Assembly: GCA_027296385.1 (NCBI GenBank)
Contig: JAPUJD010000127.1
Span: 1-12,111 of the forward strand
DNA: 12,111 nt
Direction of reading: 5' to 3'
DNA from: Acidobacteriota bacterium
Lineage (GTDB): Bacteria > Acidobacteriota > Thermoanaerobaculia > Multivoradales > JAHEKO01
The notes below the pieces were generated by a model. It was not told the origin of the DNA. It saw only the letters and a program-made list of their open reading frames with translations, and searched no databases. Shown piece after piece: positions 5,503 to 12,111 of the stretch. Positions within the stretch are counted from its first letter, which is position 1; every line of letters starts with the position of its first letter. The translations under genes were made by a program, and so were the position numbers.

Positions 5503-7479
5503 ATGCAATTGATCCGCGTCGCCAGTGTCGCCCTCAATCAGACGCCGCTCGATTGGGATGGTAATCGCGATCGCATCGTCGCCGCGCTGGCGGCGGCGCG
5601 CGAGGCCGAAGCGTCGATCGTCTGCCTGCCGGAGCTGGCGATCACCGGCTACGGCTGTGAGGATGCCTTCCTATCGCCAGGGGTTCAGCGTACGGCGCAG
5701 GCAGTGCTGGCAGAGCTACTGCCCGAGACTCGGGGCCTGATCACATGCCTTGGTCTGCCGGTCTATCACCGCAAGGCGCTCTACAACACAGCCTGTCTGG
5801 TGGCCGACGGTCGGCCGCTCGGACTGGTCGCCAAGCAGTTTCTGCCGGGAGATGGTGTGCACTACGAGCCACGCTGGTTCAAACCGTGGCCGGACGGGGC
5901 GAAGGGCAGCGTGACGGTCGCCGGAGACGAGCTGCCGATCGGCGACCTGATCTTCGATTGCGGCGGCGTGGTGATCGGATTCGAGATCTGCGAAGACGCC
6001 TGGGTGGCGGACCGGCCTGGCGCCGACCTCGCCCTGGCCGGGGCCGACATCATCCTCAACCCGAGCGCCAGTCACTTCGCCTTCGGCAAGCAGACGGTGC
6101 GTCGGCGCTATGTAGCGGAGAGCTCGCGAGCCTTCGGGGTGACCTACGTCTACAGCAATGCTCTGGGCAACGAGGCCGGGCGCATGATCTACGACGGAGG
6201 CAGCCTGATCTCCCACAACGGCGACCTGGTCGCAGCCGGGGAACGCTTCTCGTTCGCCGACCACACCTTGGCGACGGTGGTTGTCGATCTGGAGGAGAAC
6301 CGCCTACGCCAGATGCGCACCGCGGGCTACCGGCCGCGGGTCGATGTGGCTCCGCTTGCCGTCGAGTTCGATTATCCCGAGCTGGCCCCGGAGGTGGTCG
6401 AGCTGACGCCCGCGGCGTGGGAGGAGGGCCAAGACGTCAAGGAGGAGGAATTTCGACGCGCCGTGGCGCTCGGACTCTTCGACTATCTGCGCAAGAGCGG
6501 GGCGCAGGGGTTCGTGGTGTCGCTCTCCGGCGGCGCGGACTCCGCCACTGTCGTCTGCCTGGTGGCGGAAATGGTGGAGTTGGCGACGGCCGAACTTGGT
6601 CTCGAAGGTGTCGCCGGCAAGCTCGGGCAGATCGATTTCGGCGACGCCTGCGAGCCACGCCAGCTCGTCGGGCGGCTCCTGACTTGCGTCTATCAGGCCA
6701 CGGCGAACAGCTCGAGGACGACGCGGGACGCGGCTCGTGGAGTCGCCGAGGCGTTGGGTGCCACCTTCTATGAGCTGGACGTCGAACCCCTGGTGGCGGG
6801 TTACCGCGCCCTGGTCGAGGGGGCGATCGATCGCGAGCTGACCTGGGAGAGCGATGACGTGACGCTCCAGAACATCCAGGCCCGCAGCCGCGGGCCGAGT
6901 GTCTGGATGTTCGCCAACCTGGAGTCGAAACTGCTGCTGGCGACTTCGAATCGTTCGGAGGCCGCGGTCGGCTATACGACGATGGATGGCGATACCTGCG
7001 GTGGGCTGTCACCGATCGCCGGTATCGACACGGCGTTCCTGCGCCACTGGCTGCGGTGGCACGAGGCGAGGGTGCCGGCACTGGCGGCGGTCAACGCGCA
7101 GCAGCCGACGGCCGAGCTCCGGCCGCTGGCCGAGGGACAGACCGACGAGGGCGACCTGATGCCCTACCCGCTGCTCGACGCCATCGAGGGCGCGGCGATT
7201 CGCGACAAGCACACACCGCTCGAGGTCTTCCTCGAGATGCGGGCTGAGTTTCCGGACTACGACCTGCGTCTGCTGGCCGGCTACGTCGAGCACTTCTTCA
7301 ACCTGTGGTGCCGCAATCAGTGGAAGCGCGAACGTTACGCGCCGTCGTTCCACCTCGACGACAAGAACCTCGACCCCAAGACCTGGTGCCGCTTCCCCAT
7401 TCTCTCCGGCGGCTTCTCGCGTGAGCTGCGCGAGCTCGGAGCCCATCTAGACGAGCTCGACGGCGGGCCAGGACAGTGA
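5503..7479 (+). CDS. nadE: Glutamine-dependent NAD+ synthase
   Basis: This 658-aa enzyme makes NAD+ from nicotinic acid adenine dinucleotide, ATP and glutamine, the last step of NAD biosynthesis, in the cytoplasm. The N-terminal nitrilase-fold glutaminase domain (about 1-285) has the triad E44 in 'LPELAITGYG', K111 in 'AKQFLPGDG' and C163 in 'FEICEDAW'. The C-terminal synthetase domain has the ATP-binding loop 'SLSGGADS' (340-347), 'NIQAR' (457-461) and 'LATSNRSE' (479-486). All key residues are present, so it can use glutamine as well as ammonia. The ATG at 5503 follows GGGAG (5490-5494). An upstream TTG at 5434 is open in frame but lies on the -35 box, so it is rejected. The stop overlaps the next gene as GTGA, giving a two-gene operon with the Nudix regulator-like protein. 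Confidence 0.96.
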   Translation: MQLIRVASVALNQTPLDWDGNRDRIVAALAAAREAEASIVCLPELAITGYGCEDAFLSPGVQRTAQAVLAELLPETRGLITCLGLPVYHRKALYNTACLVADGRPLGLVAKQFLPGDGVHYEPRWFKPWPDGAKGSVTVAGDELPIGDLIFDCGGVVIGFEICEDAWVADRPGADLALAGADIILNPSASHFAFGKQTVRRRYVAESSRAFGVTYVYSNALGNEAGRMIYDGGSLISHNGDLVAAGERFSFADHTLATVVVDLEENRLRQMRTAGYRPRVDVAPLAVEFDYPELAPEVVELTPAAWEEGQDVKEEEFRRAVALGLFDYLRKSGAQGFVVSLSGGADSATVVCLVAEMVELATAELGLEGVAGKLGQIDFGDACEPRQLVGRLLTCVYQATANSSRTTRDAARGVAEALGATFYELDVEPLVAGYRALVEGAIDRELTWESDDVTLQNIQARSRGPSVWMFANLESKLLLATSNRSEAAVGYTTMDGDTCGGLSPIAGIDTAFLRHWLRWHEARVPALAAVNAQQPTAELRPLAEGQTDEGDLMPYPLLDAIEGAAIRDKHTPLEVFLEMRAEFPDYDLRLLAGYVEHFFNLWCRNQWKRERYAPSFHLDDKNLDPKTWCRFPILSGGFSRELRELGAHLDELDGGPGQ

Positions 7480-8165
7480 GTCCGACCTACGAGCACCCAC
7501 GACCGGCCCTGACGGTCGACTGCGTGGTCTTCGCCATCGTCGAGGAACAGCTGAAGGGCCTGCTCATCCGCCGAGCCCAAGCGCCGTTCATCGACGCCTG
7601 GGCTCTGCCGGGAGGCTTCGTCGACATGGGGGAGGACCTCGAGGCGGCGGCTCGGCGCGAGCTCGAAGAGGAGACGGGCCTTGCAGACCTCTTCCTGGAG
7701 CAGCTCTACACCTTCGGCAGCCCCGCCCGTGATCCGCGCGGGCGCGTGGTGAGCGTCGCCTACTACGCCTTGGCCGATCTCGCCGGCCGGCAAGTCTCGG
7801 CGGCATCGGATGCCGCCGCCGCCGACTGGTTCGCCGTCGATGCGCTGCCAGAGCTGGCTTTCGATCACGCCGAGATCTTCGCCTGCGCGCTCGAGCGCCT
7901 GCGAGGCAAGGTGCGATACGCGCCGCTCGGCTTCGAGCTGCTGCCAGGGCAGTTCACCCTGACCCAGCTGCAGCGTCTCTACGAGATCATCCTCGGGCGT
8001 GAGCTCGACAAGCGCAATTTTCGCCGCAAGATCCTCGCCCTGGGACCGCTGGTCGACACCGGAAGGACTCAGCGCGGCCTGGCTCACAGAGCGCCGCGGC
8101 TCTACCGTTTCGACCGCCGGCGCTACCGCCAGCTCGAGCGCGACGGGTTCAACTTCTGGCTCTAG
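7476..8165 (+). CDS. Nudix hydrolase with C-terminal winged helix (NrtR / ADP-ribose pyrophosphatase type)
   Basis: This 229-aa protein has an N-terminal Nudix domain (about 11-145) with a complete Nudix box at 47-69: G47, E53, R61, E62, E65, E66, G68. A C-terminal region (about 150-225) contains 'FTLTQLQRLYEIILGRELDKRNFRRKI' and 'APRLYRF', the winged-helix part found in NrtR. NrtR proteins repress NAD genes and sense ADP-ribose or related nucleotides, many with a decayed Nudix box. Here the box is intact, so hydrolysis of ADP-ribose is also likely. The GTG at 7476 overlaps the nadE stop by 4 nt, which makes co-expression with NAD synthesis nearly certain. Together with the paired palindromes upstream of nadE this suggests autoregulation. 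A pure catabolic enzyme without DNA binding is the alternative. Confidence 0.9.
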   Translation: MSPTYEHPRPALTVDCVVFAIVEEQLKGLLIRRAQAPFIDAWALPGGFVDMGEDLEAAARRELEEETGLADLFLEQLYTFGSPARDPRGRVVSVAYYALADLAGRQVSAASDAAAADWFAVDALPELAFDHAEIFACALERLRGKVRYAPLGFELLPGQFTLTQLQRLYEIILGRELDKRNFRRKILALGPLVDTGRTQRGLAHRAPRLYRFDRRRYRQLERDGFNFWL

Positions 8166-8170
8166 CCCCG

Positions 8171-8201
8171 GAGCCCTTGTCGCGCTTCGCGGCGAGGGCT
8201 C
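8171..8201. terminator. Strong hairpin between convergent genes
   Basis: A 14-bp stem (8171-8184 with 8188-8201, two G-U pairs) closes a 3-nt CTT loop just after the Nudix stop at 8165 and ahead of the convergent envelope protein stop at 8214. Only two T residues follow on the plus strand. Position and strength suggest a terminator working in both directions. Confidence 0.7.
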
Positions 8202-8213
8202 TTGGGCAAGTCC

Positions 8214-9278
8214 CTAGGGCTCGACGACACCGGTCATCTCGGTGGTTACCGTGACCACTTCCTCGAGCACCAGGCCGACCGTCACACCAGCCGGGATCTC
8301 GGCATCCTTGCCCTCCGCGTTGGCAGCTACCGCGGCGGTGCCGGCGGCCGCTCCGACCGCAGCCCCGGCGAGCACCTCTCCGACGCCCTTGCCGCCCACG
8401 ATGCGACCGAGAATGGCGCCGGCGATGGCGGCACCGATGATCTTCTTCCTGTCCTTGCTCCGGTCTTCACCCAGCTCGACGAATGAGGCCTTGAGACCGA
8501 TCGGCGGCCCAATGGGCGGGATGAGCTCGGTGAAGGCGATGCCGAGCGAGGCCTGACCGCCCACGCGCTTGAGCGCTGTCACTTCGATCACTTCGCCGCG
8601 AATCTCGGAGCCGGCCGGCACCGCAAGGATTCCTTCGTCGGTGTAGACGTCGCGCGCCAGGCGGCTGCTGAAGGTGTCGCCGACACGGCTGGTACGGCTC
8701 GACAGGGTTTCGGTGATCTCGATCTCGAGCAGGGTACCGGGGCGCAGGGTGGCTTCGACGTAGGACGGTTCGGGCGACGGCTCCGGGTAGGAGGCCTCGG
8801 GCTCGACGACGGTGGCCTGCCGCTGTGCGGCGAGCTCGGCTTCGCGTTCAGCCAGGCGGCGCTCCCGCTCGGCCAACTCGCGCTCACGCTCTTCGGCCGC
8901 GGCTCGTTCGGCCGCCAGTCGAGCCCGCTCCGCATCCTGAGCTTGCTGCTCGCGCAAGAGCCGTTCGCGCTCCAGCTGGGCCGCCTGGCGCTCGGCCAGC
9001 TCACGCTCGGCCGCCGCCAACGCTTCCGCCCGCGCAGCGGCCTGCTCCTCGGCCGCCGCCAGTTCCGCGGCGCGCTCTTCGGCGGCCTTCTCCTGTGCCG
9101 CCAGCTCTGCGGCCCGAGCGTCGGCCTCGGCGTTCGCTATCGCCTCCGAGCTCTCGAGTTGGCTGGAGTCGGCGGAATCCTCTTCGGCGATGCGGCAGGG
9201 TCCCGAACCCACCAGGGTGAGGACAGCCAGGACGATCAGCACGAGCCATATGGGGTTGCTAGCGAAGATTTGGCGCAT
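8214..9278 (-). CDS. Envelope-anchored coiled-coil protein with beta domain and glycine zipper
   Basis: I cannot name this 354-aa protein. Residues 8-25 form an N-terminal hydrophobic segment, either a membrane anchor or an uncleaved signal. C28 follows 'GSGP', a poor lipobox because proline precedes the cysteine. Residues 45-153 are almost pure Ala/Glu/Arg/Leu, a long coiled coil. After a Pro/Ser/Glu linker (159-175), residues 177-268 form a beta-rich domain ('GTLLEIEITETLSSRTSRVGD', 'VPAGSEIRGEV') that recalls periplasmic parts of large envelope machines. Residues 280-318 are a glycine zipper ('GAAIAGAILGRIVGG', 'AGAAVGAAAGTAA') that could insert in or lie on a membrane. A structural role in the cell envelope is inferred. 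The ATG at 9278 has GGAG 8 nt upstream, so the GTG at 9311 is not used. Confidence 0.75.
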   Translation of the reverse strand: MRQIFASNPIWLVLIVLAVLTLVGSGPCRIAEEDSADSSQLESSEAIANAEADARAAELAAQEKAAEERAAELAAAEEQAAARAEALAAAERELAERQAAQLERERLLREQQAQDAERARLAAERAAAEERERELAERERRLAEREAELAAQRQATVVEPEASYPEPSPEPSYVEATLRPGTLLEIEITETLSSRTSRVGDTFSSRLARDVYTDEGILAVPAGSEIRGEVIEVTALKRVGGQASLGIAFTELIPPIGPPIGLKASFVELGEDRSKDRKKIIGAAIAGAILGRIVGGKGVGEVLAGAAVGAAAGTAAVAANAEGKDAEIPAGVTVGLVLEEVVTVTTEMTGVVEP

Positions 9279-9655
9279 CAGGTGGTCTCCAAGAGGGTGC
9301 CGCGTCGACACGACGGGGTAGGTGCAGGCGAGAGCGAAGAAGGTGGCAAGCCGATCGTCCCCAAGAGCTCGCTGGGAACGGCTGATCCTACTCCTGAGAA
9401 GGAGTTCTCGGGGAGGAGAATTCCCTGAGGCGCCGCCCTCTGGTGCGGCGAGGGTTCGATAGGGCTCGATTCCGAGCTGCTTCGCCGTCGGCGGGTGCGC
9501 GGTCTCTCTTGCAATCGGTCCCGCTGTGAAGAGCCAGCTGAGACTACCGCGGTGGGCGTCGATGTCGAGAACACCACGAGGCAGGTGCGAGCCATGAGGT
9601 TGGCAGGTCGGTACTTTCGCCCAGCGAGGTGGCAGAGATCTAGAGCGTCCGTTGG
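9279..9655. other. Intergenic region between divergent envelope genes
   Basis: I see no convincing gene here. Short frames on both strands lack ribosome binding sites. The region holds the leader of the minus-strand envelope protein, with two alternative hairpins at 9396-9423, and ends at the promoter of the plus-strand lipoprotein. No clear promoter for the minus-strand gene was found: a TAGGAT-like -10 near 9390 lacks a -35 partner. Confidence 0.5.
9396..9423. promoter_or_regulatory. Mutually exclusive hairpins or overlapping palindromes
   Basis: GAGAA (9396-9400) can pair with TTCTC (9405-9409). The larger arm GAGTTCTC (9402-9409) can instead pair with GAGAATTC (9416-9423; 7 of 8 positions Watson-Crick, the eighth G-T on one strand). 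Both use the same 9405-9409 bases. It lies about 120-145 nt upstream of the minus-strand start at 9278 and could be a leader switch, an operator, or chance. Confidence 0.28.
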
Positions 9656-9684
9656 TCGACGCCTAGCGGGACGATGAGTACAAT
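9656..9684 (+). promoter_or_regulatory. Promoter of the lipoprotein gene
   Basis: TCGACG (9656-9661), an exact 17-nt spacer and TACAAT (9679-9684, five of six consensus bases) form a good promoter. The start site would be near 9691, leaving a leader of about 47 nt with a GGGAGGT ribosome binding site at 9724-9730. Confidence 0.5.
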
Positions 9685-9737
9685 CCGACGGTCGTTGTCG
9701 CATCGGTGGCGCCGTGCGCCAGAGGGAGGTTGCACCC

Positions 9738-10475
9738 ATGAACGAAACCCAATTCCAGCGAGCCACGGTTGGGCTTTGCACCGCAACGGTGTTGGTCCTC
9801 CTAGGTTGTGCGGCGAGCCCATCCGAGGAGTCGGCCACGGCGGAGTCTGAGCCGCCGGTCGCAGAGTCTCCCGCGACCGATGAGACCGTGGTCGAGCTCG
9901 CCACGGCGGCGGCGCAGATCGCGGCGGCGGTGACCGCCGCGCCGCCGGACTGGCGCGCCGAGGCGACGGTGCGCGGCTATGCCGAGGACGGCGAGCTCGT
10001 GCTACTGCGTGCCGGCAGCAACCACCTGATCTGCCTGGCGGATGAGCCCAGCGACGAGCGCTTCCAGGTGGCCTGCTATCACGCCTCGCTCGAGCCGTAC
10101 ATGGCTCGGGGTCGCGAGTTGCGGGCCGAGGGCGTCACGGGTCCGGACAGCTTCGATGTTCGCCACGCCGAGATCGAGGCCGGCACCCTGCCGATGCCGA
10201 GTGGTGTCGCCATGGTCTACAACCTTGGCGGGCCGTCAGAGATGCACGACGCGGAGTCCGGGGCGGTCGATGAGGGCCGCGGTCGAAGGATCTATGCCCC
10301 CTACATCCGCGATGCCACCGAGGCCTCGACGGGTCTTTCGACGACCCCGCCCCAGCGGGGGGCACCGTGGATCATGCGTCCGGGCACTCCAACGGCCCAC
10401 ATCATGGTGGTCATCGACCCGAGACGCCGGCCGCGAACGACGAGTCCTGAGCCCCCGCGTCAGCGCATCTCGTAG
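9738..10475 (+). CDS. Lipoprotein of unknown function
   Basis: This 245-aa protein begins with a lipoprotein signal peptide: a hydrophobic stretch at 11-22 and the lipobox LLGC with lipidated Cys24. An acidic, disordered Ser/Glu/Pro linker (25-50) and an Ala-rich helix (51-68) follow. The mature domain (about 72-228) has two further cysteines (C99, C113) that could form a disulfide, and a distinctive C-terminal strand pattern 'WIMRPGTPTAHIMVVIDP' (211-228). I do not recognise the domain. The likely location is the periplasmic face of a membrane. The ATG at 9738 follows GGGAGGT (9724-9730), and the upstream in-frame start at 9714 is less well placed. The last 16 nt overlap the 3' end of the convergent methyltransferase gene, an unusual arrangement but supported by both proteins. 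Confidence 0.75.
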   Translation: MNETQFQRATVGLCTATVLVLLGCAASPSEESATAESEPPVAESPATDETVVELATAAAQIAAAVTAAPPDWRAEATVRGYAEDGELVLLRAGSNHLICLADEPSDERFQVACYHASLEPYMARGRELRAEGVTGPDSFDVRHAEIEAGTLPMPSGVAMVYNLGGPSEMHDAESGAVDEGRGRRIYAPYIRDATEASTGLSTTPPQRGAPWIMRPGTPTAHIMVVIDPRRRPRTTSPEPPRQRIS

Positions 10476-11674
10476 CGCAGCCAGCGGGCGTCGAGCTGAC
10501 CGGCCATCACCGGCCAGCGCTGGCTCGAGCGCAGGCCGATGTGGCGGGTGAGCTCCGGTGCGCCCGACAGCACGAAGGCGGTGGCGCCTGAGCACCGGCG
10601 CAGGAAGGTCCCCAGGGCACGCCAGGAGGCGACGAGATCGGCGCCCTCCCCCAGCCGCTCGCCCCACGGCGGGTTGGTGACCACGACCGCGGGCTCGAAG
10701 GGCGGCTCGAAGGTGGCCGCGTCGGCGATCTCGAAGCGCACCGACCGCGCCAGCCCGGCGGTCTCGGCACTCTGCTTGGCGATAGCGACGGCGCCGGAGT
10801 GGCGATCGGTGCCGAGCAACGGGAAAGCGAGCGCTGGGCGCAGACGGTCCGCCGCCTCAGCTCTCAGCTCGCGCCACAGCTTGGCGTCGGCGTCGGGAAA
10901 GCGCTCGGCCGCGAAACGGCGCTCCAGACCGGGTGCCCGATCCGCGGCCATGGCGGCCGCTTCGAGCACGAAGGTGCCGGAGCCGCACATCGGGTCGAGC
11001 AACGGGCTCTCACGATCCCATTCGGTCAGCAACAGGAGGCCCGCCGCGATGGCCTCGGAGAGTGGGCTCTTGACCTGGATCGGGCGATAGCCGCGGCGAT
11101 GCAGACTGTCGCCGGCGAGATCGCGGAATAGATGGGCCTCCTCGCCGCGGACCACGAGTCGTAGCGGCACGTCCGGTCGCCGACGGTCGACGTCGGGGCG
11201 GCTACCGCGGCGGGCGCGGATACGGTCGACCACGGCATCCTTGACTCGTAGCGCCGCGAACTGGCTGTTGGTGAACGGTCCCTGGGTCACTGTCGCGCGC
11301 ACGGCGAAGGTGCGCCGCGGGCCGATCAGCTCCTCCCACCGTGGCCGCGAGGCGAGCTCATAGAGCTGATCGATATCGCCGATACGGCCGGAGATGACCG
11401 GCTCGAGCACGCGCACCGCCGAACGTAGCCAGAGGGTGGCACGGTAGGCCAGCTGGCGATCGGCGGCGAAGAGCACGCCGCCGGAGACCACGGTGACGCT
11501 CCGCGAGCCGAGCTGGCGCAACTCCTCGGCCACGACGTTCTCCAGCCCTCGAGTGCACGGCGCGAGGTGCCGCAGGCGCGAGCCGGGCTGCGAGTCGCGG
11601 CGGTGCCGCGGCCGTTTGGGTTGGTGGTCGGGTCGGCCCGTCGGACGTGACCGGCGATCACGGTTGGTGCCCAT
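10460..11674 (-). CDS. THUMP-domain SAM-dependent RNA methyltransferase (RlmL-like)
   Basis: This 404-aa cytoplasmic enzyme should methylate a guanine in rRNA or tRNA using S-adenosylmethionine. After a basic tail (1-35), 'APCTRGLENVVAEEL' (38-52) opens the N-terminal RNA-binding part. A THUMP region runs to about 190, ending in the RlmL-like signature 'GDSLHRRGYR' (188-197). The catalytic Rossmann domain has 'LLDPMCGSGTFVLEAA' (225-240) and the N2-guanine methyltransferase motif 'NPPWGERLGE' (334-343). Length matches single-domain RlmL/YcbY-N enzymes without the RlmK half. A Trm14-like tRNA target is also possible. The ATG at 11674 is chosen because residues upstream in the same frame, to 12022, overlap pdxH and look like a shadow. 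It has no clear ribosome binding site. It lies 58 nt behind pdxH and may be co-transcribed with it. Confidence 0.87.
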   Translation of the reverse strand: MGTNRDRRSRPTGRPDHQPKRPRHRRDSQPGSRLRHLAPCTRGLENVVAEELRQLGSRSVTVVSGGVLFAADRQLAYRATLWLRSAVRVLEPVISGRIGDIDQLYELASRPRWEELIGPRRTFAVRATVTQGPFTNSQFAALRVKDAVVDRIRARRGSRPDVDRRRPDVPLRLVVRGEEAHLFRDLAGDSLHRRGYRPIQVKSPLSEAIAAGLLLLTEWDRESPLLDPMCGSGTFVLEAAAMAADRAPGLERRFAAERFPDADAKLWRELRAEAADRLRPALAFPLLGTDRHSGAVAIAKQSAETAGLARSVRFEIADAATFEPPFEPAVVVTNPPWGERLGEGADLVASWRALGTFLRRCSGATAFVLSGAPELTRHIGLRSSQRWPVMAGQLDARWLRYEMR

Positions 11675-11732
11675 GCCGGGCGATGCTATCCCGGACAGCC
11701 ACTCCACCCGCGACGACGCAACTCGGCGCCAG

Positions 11733-12111
11733 TCAGGGGTAGAGGATGCGTTGGCGCCAACCCTCGCCCTGTCGGGTGAACTCATGGCGCTGGTGGAGGC
11801 GAAACGGCTTGAGGCGCCAGAACTCGAAGCGCTGCGGAGCCAGACGCCAGCCACTCCAGTGCGGCGGTCGCGGGATTTTGCGTCCGATGTAGCGGCCCTC
11901 GTACTTCGCCACCTCGGCGAGCAAGTGCGCGTGGGAGCGCAGCTCCCGGCTCTGTCGCGAGGCCCAGGAGCTGATCTGACTGGGTCGCGGTCGCGCAGCG
12001 AAGTAGGCGTCGGCTTCTTCATCTGCGACCTGCATGACCTTGCCCGCTATGCGAATCTGTCGGTCCAGCTCGCGCCAGTAGAAGTTGAGCTCTGCCCGCG
12101 GGTCGGCGGCC
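11733..12111 (-). CDS. pdxH: Pyridoxamine 5'-phosphate oxidase, C-terminal part (partial)
   Basis: The frame is open to the window edge and gives the last 125 residues. The enzyme oxidises pyridoxamine or pyridoxine 5'-phosphate to pyridoxal 5'-phosphate with FMN, in the cytoplasm as a dimer. Diagnostic stretches are 'NFYWRELDRQIRI' (9-21 of the fragment), 'YFAARPRPSQISSWASRQS' (36-54), 'IPRPPHWSGWRLAPQRFEFW' (79-98) and 'FRLHQRHEF' (103-111), whose Arg and His match the substrate-binding pair of the family. The usual C-terminal proline is present. The N-terminal FMN-binding half lies beyond the window. The internal ATG at 12035 is not the start, because family-conserved residues continue upstream of it. 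The next gene on this strand, the RNA methyltransferase, starts 58 nt downstream. Confidence 0.95.
   Translation of the reverse strand, partial: AADPRAELNFYWRELDRQIRIAGKVMQVADEEADAYFAARPRPSQISSWASRQSRELRSHAHLLAEVAKYEGRYIGRKIPRPPHWSGWRLAPQRFEFWRLKPFRLHQRHEFTRQGEGWRQRILYP

Noticed and set aside
5745..6773. Long out-of-frame plus-strand frame inside nadE
   Set aside because: It overlaps a fully conserved nadE sequence and its composition (Arg/Gly-rich) is typical of a frame shadow.
8820..9140. Repetitive sequence as a DNA repeat array
   Set aside because: The repetition comes from Ala/Glu/Arg codons of the coiled coil and has no fixed period at the DNA level.
9600..9620. Sigma-54-like element TTGGCAGG followed by TACTT
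   Set aside because: The -12 position lacks the required GC dinucleotide at the right spacing. A sigma-70-like promoter at 9656-9684 explains the gene better.
10345..10360. Hairpin CCCCGC-CCCA-GCGGGG as a terminator or regulatory element
   Set aside because: It lies inside the lipoprotein coding sequence with no T tract and is easily expected by chance at this GC content.
11675..12022. 116-residue N-terminal extension of the RNA methyltransferase
   Set aside because: It lies antisense-free but in the wrong frame over pdxH on the same strand, where the pdxH frame shows strong family conservation.

Overview
This is a GC-rich window with short intergenic gaps, many overlapping start and stop codons, and high GC at third codon positions. 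It reads as an ordinary chromosomal stretch of a free-living bacterium. The sulfatase tail ending in a 'LKDLGY'-type motif, the alanine-rich envelope protein with a glycine zipper, and the general protein style resemble Acidobacteriota (Thermoanaerobaculia-like). That placement is inference and nothing in the window proves it. No mobile element, CRISPR array, rRNA or tRNA was seen.

Layout from left to right. (1) The tail of a sulfatase. (2) A tightly packed plus-strand cluster at 391-4040: an M20 dipeptidase, a CYTH-domain protein, an NDP-sugar-type nucleotidyltransferase with a left-handed beta-helix tail, and a HAD phosphatase. Its junctions are a 5-nt gap, an 8-nt overlap and a 4-nt overlap. 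(3) A divergent pair: a small cupin on the minus strand, probably leaderless, and a DoxX-like membrane protein on the plus strand. (4) A 73-aa unknown protein on the minus strand, divergent from glutamine-dependent NAD+ synthase (nadE). nadE overlaps by 4 nt a Nudix-plus-winged-helix protein of the NrtR/ADP-ribose pyrophosphatase type. (5) A minus-strand envelope protein with an N-terminal membrane segment, a long coiled coil, a beta domain and a glycine zipper. (6) A plus-strand lipoprotein of unknown function whose 3' end overlaps that of a THUMP/RlmL-type RNA methyltransferase. Behind the methyltransferase, on the minus strand, lies the C-terminal half of pyridoxamine 5'-phosphate oxidase (pdxH), which runs off the window.

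The most interesting point is the nadE region. The 210-bp gap between the 73-aa gene and nadE holds two 21-bp imperfect palindromes 23 bp apart, both of the form AGTGT-N7-ACAC. From memory, NrtR operators are about 21-bp palindromes with a GT-N7-AC core, and an NrtR-architecture protein is encoded directly after nadE. Together these suggest an autoregulated NAD-biosynthesis circuit, possibly also controlling the small divergent protein. The Nudix box is intact, so the same protein could be an ADP-ribose hydrolase, a repressor, or both.

Two strong hairpins, at 5024-5046 and 8171-8201, sit between convergent gene pairs and probably act as two-way terminators flanking this NAD block.
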